A stretch of 43,934 nt of DNA from Asanoa iriomotensis (GTDB lineage Bacteria; Actinomycetota; Actinomycetes; Mycobacteriales; Micromonosporaceae). The translations under genes and the position numbers were made by a program. The stretch spans positions 1-43,934 of the forward strand of contig NZ_BONC01000066.1 of the NCBI RefSeq assembly GCF_016862515.1. The letters are read 5' to 3'. The notes below the pieces were generated by a model, which saw only the letters and a program-made list of their open reading frames with translations, was not told where the DNA came from and made no database searches. This document shows, in pieces, positions 8,015 through 16,459 of this stretch (within the stretch, counting starts at the first letter, position 1; every line of letters begins with the position of its first letter).

Positions 8015-8702
8015 GCGTTACCACGCACGCGCCCGCTACGACCCCCGCCATGAACCACCGGTGGGCGGGTGATCGCCGGTCGTTCTCGGCGATCGGTGTG
8101 GCGGCGGGCGTGATAACCCGTTCGGCGGACGATGCCGCCAAGGCCCGGTCGACTATCTTGACGAACTCGCGCTGCCCGCGGTTGGAGGCGCTGGCCTCGA
8201 ACTGCCGCCGAGCCTTCCGCCAAACCTGGCCGATCTCGTAGATGCGGAACTGCTCCGCCAGCTCGATCTCGAGGCTTTCCCGCGAGCTGTAGCCGATCTC
8301 ATATGTCAGTTCCAGATACTTGAACATGAGGTTGGAGTAGATGGCACGGTTGCGTGCATCTGGATCCAGGCCCGGGTAGTTCGGGGAACTCGGCCGCAGG
8401 CTCGGGTCGTCGATCACCATGCGCATCAACTCGATCTGCATCTTGCGGATCTCGATCGCTTGGCCGGTCTTGTACTGGCGGATCTGGAACACGAGCGCGG
8501 CCGTCACGCCGATCATGGCGATCCCGGCGAGCAGCGCCGACGGCCCGCCGTATGCCTCGCCCACGTTTGCCATCCGGGCGAGCTCATCCTCGGGGACCCA
8601 GGAGTTGAGCCGCGACAGCGCATAGGGCAATGCGGCGAAGAGAGCCGCGCCGACCGCGGCCGCCACGGCACCGACGATTGCCACCCTCTGTGCATTTCGC
8701 AT
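7974..8702 (-). CDS. DUF6082-family membrane protein
   Basis: A 242-residue membrane protein. Hydrophobic spans occur at about 8-28 and 50-70 (ALLAGIAMIGVTAALVFQIR), followed by a cytoplasmic helical domain with MQIELMRMVIDDPSLRP and IYSNLMFKYLELTYEIG, the pattern of the actinobacterial DUF6082 family, whose function is unknown. The tail contains another hydrophobic stretch (WFMAGVVAGACVVTL). ATG at 8702 follows GGAGG. The last 41 bases overlap the end of the DUF397 gene on the other strand, so both C-termini are coded by shared sequence. Confidence 0.85.
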   Translation of the reverse strand: MRNAQRVAIVGAVAAAVGAALFAALPYALSRLNSWVPEDELARMANVGEAYGGPSALLAGIAMIGVTAALVFQIRQYKTGQAIEIRKMQIELMRMVIDDPSLRPSSPNYPGLDPDARNRAIYSNLMFKYLELTYEIGYSSRESLEIELAEQFRIYEIGQVWRKARRQFEASASNRGQREFVKIVDRALAASSAERVITPAATPIAENDRRSPAHRWFMAGVVAGACVVTLSRGRSVPHARRP

Positions 8703-8834
8703 GGCGCCTCCACCGCCGCTCCTTACTTGAAGGTATCGATCGAATGCAAAGAGTAACCAGGGGCTGTTGTTCCTGCTGTGGCCGTGGCTCTCCCCGGCCG
8801 AGGCGCCGAACCCTGATGAATCTTCTGCGGTGAG

Positions 8835-8861
8835 TGTCGAAAATAGGGAGGGTGGCGCGTC
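8835..8861 (+). promoter_or_regulatory. Candidate ECF42-type promoter for the DGPF/sigma operon
   Basis: TGTCGA (8835-8840), a 17-base spacer, then CGTC (8858-8861), located 22 bases upstream of the DGPF gene start. As I recall the literature, ECF42-group sigma factors recognise a TGTCGA -35 and a CGA/TC-type -10 upstream of DGPF genes, so this would be an autoregulated promoter. Confidence 0.6.
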
Positions 8862-8882
8862 GGTCCGGTGAAGGAGGAAGCC

Positions 8883-9236
8883 ATGAAATACATGCTCATG
8901 CTCTTCGAACCTGAGACCGACTGGGAATCACGTCCCGAGGAGTTGCAGGCGAGTCTGGCCGAGCACGACACGTTCTCGGCCTGGCTCAAGGAACGCGGCA
9001 TCGCCGAGGTGGGCGGTGAGGCGCTGCGCGGGCCCAGCATGGCCACCACGCTGCGCAAGGTCGGTGACGAGATGGTGGTCACCGACGGGCCGTACGCCGA
9101 GCTGAAGGAGAGCCTCGGCGGCTACTACATCATCGACGCCAAGGATCTCGACGAGGCGATCGAAGCGGCGAAGCGCTGCCCGACCGGCACCGCGACGGAG
9201 ATCCGGCCGATCTGGGACATCTCCGATTTCACCTGA
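8883..9236 (+). CDS. DGPF/YCII-related domain protein
   Basis: A 117-residue member of the YCII-like superfamily, DGPF subgroup. The start MKYMLMLFEP and the motif VTDGPYAELKESLGGYYIID are diagnostic. Related YciI proteins form dimeric ferredoxin-like folds; the reaction of DGPF proteins is not established. ATG at 8883 follows AAGGAGG at good spacing, which decides against an ATG five codons upstream. The ECF42 sigma gene begins 14 bases after the stop, the standard arrangement for this pair, in which DGPF genes are sigma targets. Confidence 0.93.
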   Translation: MKYMLMLFEPETDWESRPEELQASLAEHDTFSAWLKERGIAEVGGEALRGPSMATTLRKVGDEMVVTDGPYAELKESLGGYYIIDAKDLDEAIEAAKRCPTGTATEIRPIWDISDFT

Positions 9237-9249
9237 GGTCGACCGCGCG

Positions 9250-10431
9250 TTGGCGACGGCGTACCGCCGTGAGTGGGCCCAGGTGCTCGCCACGGTGGTG
9301 CGCCTGACCCGCGACCTCGACGCCGCGCAGGACGCGGTGCAGGAGGCCTTCGCCGCGGCCGTGCCGGCGTGGCGGTCCCGCGGCGTGCCCGACAACCCGG
9401 GTGCCTGGCTGACCGCGACCGCCCGGCGGAAGGCTGTCTCGGCCCAGCGGCACGCGGACGCGATCGAGCGCCGCCTGCCGCTGCTCGTGGTCGACGAGCC
9501 GGGAGCCACGGGGGTGTTCCCGGACGACCGCCTGCGGCTGCTGTTCACCTGCTGCCACCCGGCGCTCGAACTGCCCGCCCGGGTGGCGCTCACGCTGAAC
9601 GTCGTGTGTCGACTCTCGACGGCCGACATCGGGCGGATCTTCCTCGTCCCGGAGAAGACGATGGCGGCCCGAGTGACCCGGGCCAAGCGGAAGATCCAGG
9701 CGGCCGGCATCCCGTACCGGGTGCCCGGCCCGGCCGACCTGGGCGAGCGGCTGCCGGCCGTGCTCGCGACGATCTACCTGTTCTTCGTGCAGGGACACAC
9801 GCCGCCGCGCGGCACGGAGCTGACGGCCGCCGACGTCACCGGCCGGGCGATCGACCTGGCCCGGCTGCTCGCGGAGCTGCTGCCCGGCGAGCCGGAGGCG
9901 GTCGCGCTGCTGGCCCTGCTGCTGTTGACCGAGGCGCGGCAGCCGGCCCGCGTGGACGCCGCCGGGACGCCGGTGCTGCTCGCCGACCAGGACCGGTCGC
10001 GCTGGGACCGAGAGCTGATCGCGGAGGGCCTGGCGCTGGTGCGCCCGGAGCCGCGCGGCCCGTACGCCATCCAGGCCGCGATCGCCGCGGTGCACGCGCT
10101 GGCGCCGCGGGCCGCCGACACCGACTGGGCGGCGATCGTCCGTCTCTACGACGACCTGCTGGCCGTGCATCCGTCACCGGTCGCGGCGCTGGCGCGGACG
10201 ATGGCGTACGCCGAGGTGGCCGGACCGTCGGCCGGGCTGGCGGAAGTGGACCTGCTGGCCGCGGACTCGCGGCTGGCCGGTTACCACGTGCTGCCCGCCG
10301 CCCGGGCCGACCTCCTGCGCCGGCTGGGCCGGACCGACGAGGCGGCCGACGAGTACGAACGCGCGGCCGCCCTGGCCGGCAACGCGGCAGAACGCACCTA
10401 CCTCCGCACCCGAGCCGCCGACCTGCGATAA
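9250..10431 (+). CDS. ECF42-group RNA polymerase sigma factor with C-terminal extension
   Basis: A 393-residue alternative sigma factor. Region 2 spans about 1-70 (RREWAQVLATVVRLTRDLD, DAVQEAFAAAV, NPGAWLTATARRKA). Region 4 spans about 100-155 (LLFTCCHPALELPARVALTL, LSTADIGRIFLVPEKTMAAR). A long C-terminal extension (about 170-393), typical of ECF42, contains YLFFVQGHTPPRG and RADLLRRLGRTDEAADEYERAA, which resembles a TPR. The extension is needed for activity in studied members and no anti-sigma gene accompanies the group; none is seen here. The start is TTG 9250 with GAGG at 9235-9238, rather far away, so the true start is uncertain. Confidence 0.92.
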   Translation: MATAYRREWAQVLATVVRLTRDLDAAQDAVQEAFAAAVPAWRSRGVPDNPGAWLTATARRKAVSAQRHADAIERRLPLLVVDEPGATGVFPDDRLRLLFTCCHPALELPARVALTLNVVCRLSTADIGRIFLVPEKTMAARVTRAKRKIQAAGIPYRVPGPADLGERLPAVLATIYLFFVQGHTPPRGTELTAADVTGRAIDLARLLAELLPGEPEAVALLALLLLTEARQPARVDAAGTPVLLADQDRSRWDRELIAEGLALVRPEPRGPYAIQAAIAAVHALAPRAADTDWAAIVRLYDDLLAVHPSPVAALARTMAYAEVAGPSAGLAEVDLLAADSRLAGYHVLPAARADLLRRLGRTDEAADEYERAAALAGNAAERTYLRTRAADLR

Positions 10432-10439
10432 ACGTGGAA

Positions 10440-10482
10440 ACGGGTCCCCGCCCCGGCTGCCGTGGCCGGAACGGGGACCCGT
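10440..10482. terminator. Bidirectional hairpin between the sigma factor and cellulase genes
   Basis: ACGGGTCCCCG (10440-10450) pairs perfectly with CGGGGACCCGT (10472-10482). The loop holds a second stem, CCGGC/GCCGG. It begins 9 bases after the sigma gene stop and ends 12 bases short of the convergent cellulase stop. Confidence 0.8.
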
Positions 10483-10493
10483 CGTCTAGGGGG

Positions 10494-12767
10494 TCAGGAG
10501 AGCGGGGGGTAGGCGTTCGCCATGAGCTGGCGGAACTGCGCCGAGAACCACGCGCCGGAGATCGGTGCGTCGGGCAGGGCGCCGGTCAGGTTGTTGCCGT
10601 TGAGCCCGTTGCCGGTGTAGGTCGGGTCGCACATCCGGTCGAAGCCCTTGCCGTCGTTGTTCGGGATCTCGCGGCTCGAGCCGTCCGACTCACCCGGCGG
10701 CTTGACCCACACGTACGCGTCGATGCCGGTCGCCGGCGCCGCGGTCGGGCGCTCGCCCATGCCCGCACCACTCTGGTTGCACCAGTTGCCGGCGTGGATC
10801 CGGCGGTCGATGCGGGACTGGTCGACGAACGTGTTGAGGTCGGTCGACGTGCTCGGTGCCGCGGGTCGCGCCGATCCGCCCCAGCCGTTGCGGGACGTGT
10901 CGATCAGCATGCCGATGTTGGAGTTGAAGCCCTGCGCGACCAACTCCGTGCGGAACGCCTGCGCGAAGGTCAGTTCGTCGACGTACTGGTTCCAGTCGAC
11001 CCACCGGGACTGCCGGATCTGCTGGCCGTTGACCGTCGTGTTGATGTTGAAGTGCTGCTCGCGCAGCGCCGAGTAGTTGGCCGTGTTGACGATGAAGCCG
11101 TGCACGTCGTTGACGGTCGCGCCGGACGCGCCGGCGGCCTGCCGGAGCTTCTGGGCGGTCGGGCGGAAGTTGCTGTCCCAGCCGATCCAGCCGTGGTGCG
11201 CGGCGTCGATGTAGTTGTAGACGTTGGGGATCGCGCCGAGCTTGTCGAGCGCGTACCCGACGCCGTTGACGTACCCGCCGTTGGAGTTCATCGTCGCGCA
11301 CTTGGCGATGTTGAGGTTCGTGACCAGGTTCGGCAGCGAGTCGATCTCGATGATCGCGATGATCCGCAGGCTGCGGTACTTGGTGTCGCCCATGATCGCC
11401 GCGATCGGGTCGATGTACTCGCTCTGGTAGCGCGGCAGCTCGTCGACGCCGAGCTCACCGTTGGAGGCGAGGGCGGCGCAGTCGCGGCCGGGCAGGTTGT
11501 AGATGACGAACTGGGCGTACCCGGCGCCCTGGGCGAGCGCGGCGTCGAGATGTGCCCGCAGCCCCATCGGGCCGTTGGACTGGCTGTCCGGAGTGCCGTT
11601 GATGGCCGCGATCCGGTCGAGCCAGACGGCGGTGGGCGTGTTCGAGACCCGGGACCCGCCCGGCTCGGCGGCCGCCTTGGCCGACCACTCCGGGTTGACG
11701 TAGCCACGGGCACCGGCGTACGGGTTGTCGACCCGCGAGCCGCCACTGGGCACGTCGTTGTCGGACTCGGTGGCGGTGACGCTCACGTTGCCGGCCGAGC
11801 TGGTCGCGGCGATCGTCGCGGTGCCGTTCGTCGTGTCGGTGTCCTCCGCCGCGCTGACGGTGACCGCGACGCCGGTGCTCCAGTTGGCGCTGGTCAGCGT
11901 GAAGCTGGTCGGGGAGATCGTGATGTCGGCGTCACCGGTCTTGGCCAGCGACACGGCGACCGAGCTGGTCGGCGCGGCGCTCAGCCGGTAGGTGACCGTG
12001 GCGGTGCCACCCTCGGGCACGGTGACCGCGCCGATGCTGGCCTGCAGGGTCGGGGTCGTCGAGCCGCCGCCCACCGTGAACGGCACGGCCGGGGTGGTGG
12101 TGGACAGGCCCCCGCCGTCGAACGCCCGGGCGGCCGCGGTGTGGCTGCCGGAGGCGACCGAGGTCGCGCTGAACGAGTAGGGCGCGGTGGTGTCGCTGTT
12201 GACCACCGTGCCGTCGATCAGGAACTCGACGCGGCTGATCGGGCCCTCGACGTCGCTCGCCGTCGCGGCCAGCGGGATCGCCGCACCGGCGGCGAACGTG
12301 GCACCGCTGGTCGGGCTGGTCAGGGTCACGGTCGGCGGCGTGTTGGTCGGTGTGGTGCCGCCGCAGGTCGTGCCGTTGACCGTGAAGGAGGTCGGCTTGG
12401 GGTTGCTGCCGCTCCAGGAGCCGTTGAAGCCGATCGAGGTCGAGGCGCCCGTGGCGAGGGTGCCGTTGTAGTCCATATTGCGCGCCGTGACGTTCTGGCC
12501 GCTCTGGGTCCAGGTCGCCGACCAGCCCTGCGTGACCCGCTGGCTGGCGTTGGGGAAGGTGAAACCGAGCGTCCAGCTGGTCAGCGCGTCACCGGTGTTG
12601 CGCAGGGTGATGTTGGCGGTGAAACCGCCCGGCCAGTCGTTGGTGGTGTACGTGACGTCGCAGGCGACTGCCGCCTGGGCCGCAGACGTGGGGGCGACGA
12701 TGCCCGCGGCGGCGAGCAGGCCGGCCCCGGCGACGGCGAGCAGCCGCCGTCTTGTCGACAAAGTCAT
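10494..12767 (-). CDS. Secreted glycoside hydrolase family 6 cellulase (CBM2, Ig-like, Calx-beta-like, GH6)
   Basis: A 757-residue exported cellulase (endoglucanase or cellobiohydrolase). The signal peptide TRRRLLAVAGAGLLAAAG has a Tat-like Arg run and ends near AQA. A family 2 cellulose-binding module (about 34-137; paired Cys, surface Trp residues) follows, then a bacterial Ig-like module (about 145-240), a Calx-beta-like module (about 245-345) and the GH6 domain (about 350-757). GH6 signatures are present: VIYNLPGRDCAALASNG near 415-435 and IIEIDSLPNL near 470, giving both catalytic Asp positions. The second is usually EPD; here it is EID. ATG 12767 follows AAGGAG. A CebR/CelR-type operator lies 185 bases upstream, so cellobiose-responsive repression is likely. 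Confidence 0.96.
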   Translation of the reverse strand: MTLSTRRRLLAVAGAGLLAAAGIVAPTSAAQAAVACDVTYTTNDWPGGFTANITLRNTGDALTSWTLGFTFPNASQRVTQGWSATWTQSGQNVTARNMDYNGTLATGASTSIGFNGSWSGSNPKPTSFTVNGTTCGGTTPTNTPPTVTLTSPTSGATFAAGAAIPLAATASDVEGPISRVEFLIDGTVVNSDTTAPYSFSATSVASGSHTAAARAFDGGGLSTTTPAVPFTVGGGSTTPTLQASIGAVTVPEGGTATVTYRLSAAPTSSVAVSLAKTGDADITISPTSFTLTSANWSTGVAVTVSAAEDTDTTNGTATIAATSSAGNVSVTATESDNDVPSGGSRVDNPYAGARGYVNPEWSAKAAAEPGGSRVSNTPTAVWLDRIAAINGTPDSQSNGPMGLRAHLDAALAQGAGYAQFVIYNLPGRDCAALASNGELGVDELPRYQSEYIDPIAAIMGDTKYRSLRIIAIIEIDSLPNLVTNLNIAKCATMNSNGGYVNGVGYALDKLGAIPNVYNYIDAAHHGWIGWDSNFRPTAQKLRQAAGASGATVNDVHGFIVNTANYSALREQHFNINTTVNGQQIRQSRWVDWNQYVDELTFAQAFRTELVAQGFNSNIGMLIDTSRNGWGGSARPAAPSTSTDLNTFVDQSRIDRRIHAGNWCNQSGAGMGERPTAAPATGIDAYVWVKPPGESDGSSREIPNNDGKGFDRMCDPTYTGNGLNGNNLTGALPDAPISGAWFSAQFRQLMANAYPPLS

Positions 12768-12951
12768 TGCCGTGTCTTCTCCTTGGCCAGACCGGGAAGG
12801 TCCCGGGGGTGGGGGGATGGTCTTGCTTGGCCCGGCCCGGTCAGGCGCCAGCGCGCGGCGTCGCCCTCACGCCGTCCAGGTTGGAACGAAACCCGGTGCC
12901 CTCGGCGTCTGCGAGCGACCCGCGTAGAAGCGGCTCATCGGCATTCTTCCA

Positions 12952-12965
12952 TGGGAGCGCTTCCA
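12952..12965. promoter_or_regulatory. CebR/CelR-type operator upstream of the GH6 cellulase
   Basis: TGGGAGCGCTTCCA matches the known actinobacterial CebR/CelR operator TGGGAGCGCTCCCA at 13 of 14 positions. It lies between the end of the lut operon and the cellulase start, in the 224-base intergenic region. The LacI-type regulator that would bind is probably elsewhere; the LacI gene in this window sits beside a different palindrome. Confidence 0.8.
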
Positions 12966-12991
12966 TGACAAGCGCACCCCGGCGGTCGAGC

Positions 12992-13618
12992 TCAGGAGAC
13001 GATGACGACCTCGAGGCGACGAGGGCCGTGTACGCCCTCCACGCGGTTGAGCTCGATGTCGCTGGTGGCCGACGGGCCCGAGATCATCGTCAGTGGACGC
13101 GTCGGGTCCGCGAGCCGGCGCAGCGCGGCCGGCAGGCGTTCGACGATCTGGTCGACCCGGACCACGCAGACGTGGTGGTCCGGCACCAGGGTCAGCAGGC
13201 GGCGGCCCTGGTCCGGGCCCGCGTCGAGGATCAGCGTCCCGGTCTGCGCGATCGCCACCGCGCAGCCGGTCAACACCGCCACCCCGGGCGCGTCGAGGTC
13301 GGCGACCGTCAGGGCCCCGCTGTCGCGGGCCACCGGCCCTTCGAAAGAAGAAAGCCACGTTTCGGGTACGCCGGCGGGCGCGACCAGCGACTCCGCACCG
13401 GCCAGGTACTCGCCCACCACGGCCGGCAGAGCATCGGCTGTGCAGCGCCGGACAGCGGCCTTGTAGTCCTCCAGCCGGTCGACCAGCAGATCCACCAGCT
13501 CGACCCCGGCGGGTCCGTCGTCAGCCGCGTAGTCGCGAGGGACGCGCACGGGCGCGGTCGGCTGCGCGGCGCGGACGCGGCGCAGCACCTCGGCGCGGGC
13601 GTCAGGACGAGTGCTCAC
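12992..13618 (-). CDS. lutC: Lactate utilisation protein LutC (LUD domain)
   Basis: A 208-residue LUD-domain subunit of the LutABC complex, which oxidises L-lactate to pyruvate. The conserved stretches SGALTVADLDAPGVAVLTG, IAQTGTLILDAGPDQGRR and TLVPDHHVCVVRVDQIVERL are visible, ending with SGPSATSDIELNRVEGVHGP, a signature of this family. The start is GTG at 13618, which overlaps the end of lutB by 17 bases. It is the last gene of the GntR-lutA-lutB-lutC operon. A longer upstream in-frame extension lies entirely within lutB and is rejected. Confidence 0.94.
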   Translation of the reverse strand: MSTRPDARAEVLRRVRAAQPTAPVRVPRDYAADDGPAGVELVDLLVDRLEDYKAAVRRCTADALPAVVGEYLAGAESLVAPAGVPETWLSSFEGPVARDSGALTVADLDAPGVAVLTGCAVAIAQTGTLILDAGPDQGRRLLTLVPDHHVCVVRVDQIVERLPAALRRLADPTRPLTMISGPSATSDIELNRVEGVHGPRRLEVVIVS

Positions 13619-15038
13619 GGGCCCACCATTCGCGGAAGGTCTGCTTGGGCGGCAAGGGCGCGTCGCGCACCGAGGTCCACGCCGACAGCGGCCAGGGCAG
13701 CCGGCGCAGCGCGCCACGACGGCCGGCCACCATCCGCAGCGGCGCGGCACCCCGCCGGGCGGCCCGCAGCGCGGCGGCGTAGCGGCGGCGGTCGCGCATC
13801 ACATAGGACATGGTGCGCATGGCGGTGCGTTCCGCCGACGGCCGCCCGCGGGCCGCGTCCACGCCCGACTGTCGCAGGTGGACCAGCACCTGCGGGATGT
13901 CGATCCGGACCGGGCAGGCGTCGAAGCAGGCCCCACACAGCGTCGACGCGTACGGCAGCGTGCGGTTGGCACCCTCGCCGCTCATCTGCGGCGACAGGAT
14001 CGCCCCGATCGGCCCCGGATAGACCGACCCGTACGCGTGCCCGCCCACCCGCTCGTACACCGGGCACACGTTGAGGCACGCCGAGCACCGGATGCACCGC
14101 AGCGCCTGGCGCCCGACCGGGTCGGCCAGCGTGTCCGTGCGGCCGTTGTCCACCAGCACGATGTGCACCGTCTGCGGTCCGTCGCCCGGCGTCACGCCCG
14201 TCCACAGTGACGTGTAGGGGTTCATCCGCTCGCCGGTCGACGACCGGGGCAGGAGCTGGAGGAACACCTCGAGGTCCGCGAACGTGGGCAGCAGCTTCTC
14301 GATGCCGACCACGGAGATCAGCGTTTCCGGCAGCGTCAGGCACATCCGGCCGTTGCCCTCGGACTCGACCACGGCGAGCGTCCCGGTCGACGCGATCGCG
14401 AAGTTGGCGCCGGAGATGCCGACCTTGGTGGACAGGAACCGGGACCGCAGGTGCCGGCGGGCGGCCTCGGCCAGCGCGGGCGGGTCGTCGGTCAGCGTGG
14501 TCGCGTCGACGTCGGCCATCTTGCTCGCGAAGATGTCGCGGATCTGGGTGCGGTTGTAGTGGATCGCCGGCACCAGGATGTGCGACGGGGTGTCCTCGGC
14601 GAGCTGCACGATCAGCTCGGCCAGGTCGGTCTCCACCGCGTGGATGCCGACGGCCTCGAGCGCCTCGTTGAGGCCGATCTCCTGGGTGGCCATCGACTTG
14701 ACCTTGACCACCTCCGCCGTGCCGGTGGCCTGCACGAGCGCGGCGACCACCGCACACGCCTCCTCGGCGTCGCGGGCCCAGTGCACGGTGGCGCCGGCAG
14801 CGGTCGCCGCGGCCTCGAACTGCTCCAGCAGGTCGGGCAGCCGCGCCAGCACGTCGTCCTTGATCGCGGCGCCCGCCACGCGCAGTGGCTCCCAGTCGGG
14901 CACCTCGCCGACCACCCGCAGCCGCTTGTCGCGGATCGTGTGGGTCGCCTTGCGCAGGTTCCGCCGCAGCTGCTCGTCACCCAACTCCCGCCGAGCCGCG
15001 ACCGGGAAGGGCAGTCGGGTGACGACGTTCCCGCTCAT
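13602..15038 (-). CDS. lutB: Lactate utilisation iron-sulfur protein LutB
   Basis: A 478-residue subunit combining an N-terminal LUD domain (about 60-300) with a ferredoxin-like region. The LUD part carries KVKSMATQEIGLNEALE and SGANFAIASTGTLAVVESEG. Two 4Fe-4S clusters are indicated by CIRCSACLNVCPVY and CGACFDACPVRID. It passes electrons from lactate oxidation within LutABC. ATG 15038 overlaps the lutA stop by four bases (ATGA), so translation is coupled. The length matches the family. Confidence 0.96.
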   Translation of the reverse strand: MSGNVVTRLPFPVAARRELGDEQLRRNLRKATHTIRDKRLRVVGEVPDWEPLRVAGAAIKDDVLARLPDLLEQFEAAATAAGATVHWARDAEEACAVVAALVQATGTAEVVKVKSMATQEIGLNEALEAVGIHAVETDLAELIVQLAEDTPSHILVPAIHYNRTQIRDIFASKMADVDATTLTDDPPALAEAARRHLRSRFLSTKVGISGANFAIASTGTLAVVESEGNGRMCLTLPETLISVVGIEKLLPTFADLEVFLQLLPRSSTGERMNPYTSLWTGVTPGDGPQTVHIVLVDNGRTDTLADPVGRQALRCIRCSACLNVCPVYERVGGHAYGSVYPGPIGAILSPQMSGEGANRTLPYASTLCGACFDACPVRIDIPQVLVHLRQSGVDAARGRPSAERTAMRTMSYVMRDRRRYAAALRAARRGAAPLRMVAGRRGALRRLPWPLSAWTSVRDAPLPPKQTFREWWAREHSS

Positions 15039-15739
15039 CGCGACGCCAGGATCTGCGCGTAGTGGATCGGCTTCACGGGCGACGACCCCCGGGACAGCCC
15101 GCCGCCGATGTGGGTCAGGCACGAGTTGTCGGCCGCGGCCAGGTATTCGGCGGAGGTGGCGACCACCGCCGCGCACTTGTCGGCCAGCATCGCGCCGGAC
15201 ACCCCGGGGTTCTTCAGCGCGAACGTGCCCCCGAACCCGCAACACTCCTCGGCACCCGACAGCGGCGTGAGCGAAAGGCCCTCGACCGCCTCCAGCAGCC
15301 GCCGCGGCCGGTCGCCCAGCCGCAGCATGCGCAGGCCGTGACAGGTCGGGTGGTAGGTCACCCGGTGCGGGAAGCGCGCGCCCACGTCGGTCACCCCCAG
15401 TTCGTCGACGAGAAACTCGGACAGCTCGTAGGTGCGCTCGGCCACCGCGGACACTGACGGCGACGGCGCCAGCCGGGGATAGCTCTCCCGGACCATCGCC
15501 ACACAGGAGGCGGACGGGGCCACGATCGCGTCGTACGCGGAGAAGGTCTTGACGAAGTTGGCCACGAGGGGCAGCGCCTCTTCGCGGTAACCGCTGTTGG
15601 CGTGCATCTGCCCACAGCACGACTGCGCGAGCGGGAACTCGACCTGATGCCCGAGCCGCTCGAGCACGGTCACCACCGCCTTCCCGGTGTCCGGGAACAT
15701 CAGGTCGTTGACGCAGGTGACGAACAGGGCGATCCGCAT
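15035..15739 (-). CDS. lutA: Lactate utilisation (Fe-S) oxidoreductase LutA
   Basis: A 234-residue CCG-domain protein. Two CCG-type cluster motifs are visible, SCCGQMHANSGY (about 40-51) and the ECCGFGGTFALKNPG region (about 165-180), together with the conserved YHPTCHGLR. Such subunits of LutABC or glycolate-oxidase-like complexes bind an iron-sulfur centre. Its start lies only three bases after the GntR gene stop and its stop overlaps lutB, so it is firmly part of the operon. Confidence 0.95.
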   Translation of the reverse strand: MRIALFVTCVNDLMFPDTGKAVVTVLERLGHQVEFPLAQSCCGQMHANSGYREEALPLVANFVKTFSAYDAIVAPSASCVAMVRESYPRLAPSPSVSAVAERTYELSEFLVDELGVTDVGARFPHRVTYHPTCHGLRMLRLGDRPRRLLEAVEGLSLTPLSGAEECCGFGGTFALKNPGVSGAMLADKCAAVVATSAEYLAAADNSCLTHIGGGLSRGSSPVKPIHYAQILASR

Positions 15740-15742
15740 TTG

Positions 15743-16393
15743 CTACCGGCTCTCGAAGAAGGGCAGATGGCGGTCGCGGGCCGCCGTGAGGTGGTCGCGC
15801 ATCGCGGCGGCGGCCGCGTCGGGGTCGCCGGACGTGACCGCGTCGACGATCCGGTGGTGCTCGCGGGCGCTGACGCCGTAGTGGGCGGCCGGGAAGTGCA
15901 GCCGGAACAGGTGCAGGTGGGCCCGGAGCCGGACCACGGCGTCGTGCAGCATCCGGTTGCCGGACAGACCCGCGAGGGTGTGGTGGAAGCGGGCGTCCTG
16001 CGCGGTGAAAGCGGCGATCGCGTCGGCGCCCTCCGGCCCGGGCAGGTCGGCGTCGGCACGCAGCCCGGCCAACTCCCCGGCGTCCAGGCCGGCACCGGCG
16101 GCCTTGGCCGCCGCGGTCGGCTCCAGGATGAGCCGCATCTCGACCAGTTCCTCGAACTGCGCCCGGGTCAGCAGCGGCGTCGCCGTGTAGCCGACCAGCG
16201 GTGTCTTGCTGACCAGGCCGTCGGACTCGAGCCGGGCCAGCGCCTCGCGGACCGGGGTCGGCGACACGGCCAGGCGGCGGGCCAGCGCGTCGATGTTGAT
16301 GCGGGCGCCGGGCTGCACCTCGTGATCCATGATCAGCGCCTGCACTGCGGCGTACACGTCGTCGGTGAGGGTGATCCGTCGGGCCGGCTGCAC
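15743..16393 (-). CDS. GntR-family regulator, FCD (FadR/VanR) type
   Basis: A 216-residue repressor-type regulator, first gene of the lut operon. The N-terminal winged helix (about 5-72) has INIDALARRLAVSPTPVREA and ALARLESDGLVSKTPLVGYT. The C-terminal FCD domain (about 80-210) has DARFHHTLAGLSGNRMLHD, EHHRIVDAV and MRDHLTAARDRH, which supply the Asp/His set that often binds a metal or carboxylate ligand. The start is GTG 16393 (TTG 16399 possible). A perfect palindrome sits nine bases upstream, so autoregulation is likely. It probably senses lactate or a related acid; this is inferred from context. Confidence 0.93.
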   Translation of the reverse strand: MQPARRITLTDDVYAAVQALIMDHEVQPGARINIDALARRLAVSPTPVREALARLESDGLVSKTPLVGYTATPLLTRAQFEELVEMRLILEPTAAAKAAGAGLDAGELAGLRADADLPGPEGADAIAAFTAQDARFHHTLAGLSGNRMLHDAVVRLRAHLHLFRLHFPAAHYGVSAREHHRIVDAVTSGDPDAAAAAMRDHLTAARDRHLPFFESR

Positions 16394-16401
16394 GATCAAA
16401 G

Positions 16402-16413
16402 ATCCTATAGGAT
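16402..16413. promoter_or_regulatory. Palindromic operator between the lut operon and the lactonase gene
   Basis: ATCCTATAGGAT is a perfect 12-base palindrome of the form bound by FCD-type GntR regulators. It lies in the 66-base divergent region, 9 bases from the regulator start and 46 from the lactonase start, so one site could control both directions. Confidence 0.7.
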
Positions 16414-16459
16414 TTGCCACCGCCCCGCAGCAATCCGCCCGCGGTGATTGGATCAACCC

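Noticed and set aside
9273-12968. A 1231-codon open frame on the plus strand across the sigma factor and cellulase genes
   Set aside because: It is a high-GC shadow: low-complexity Arg/Gly/Ala sequence, opposite to a clear GH6 gene and out of frame with the sigma gene.
13602-16433. One long minus-strand frame that would extend lutB far upstream
   Set aside because: The part beyond 15038 overlaps lutA and the GntR gene, which are both clear; the lutB start at 15038 overlaps the lutA stop as expected.
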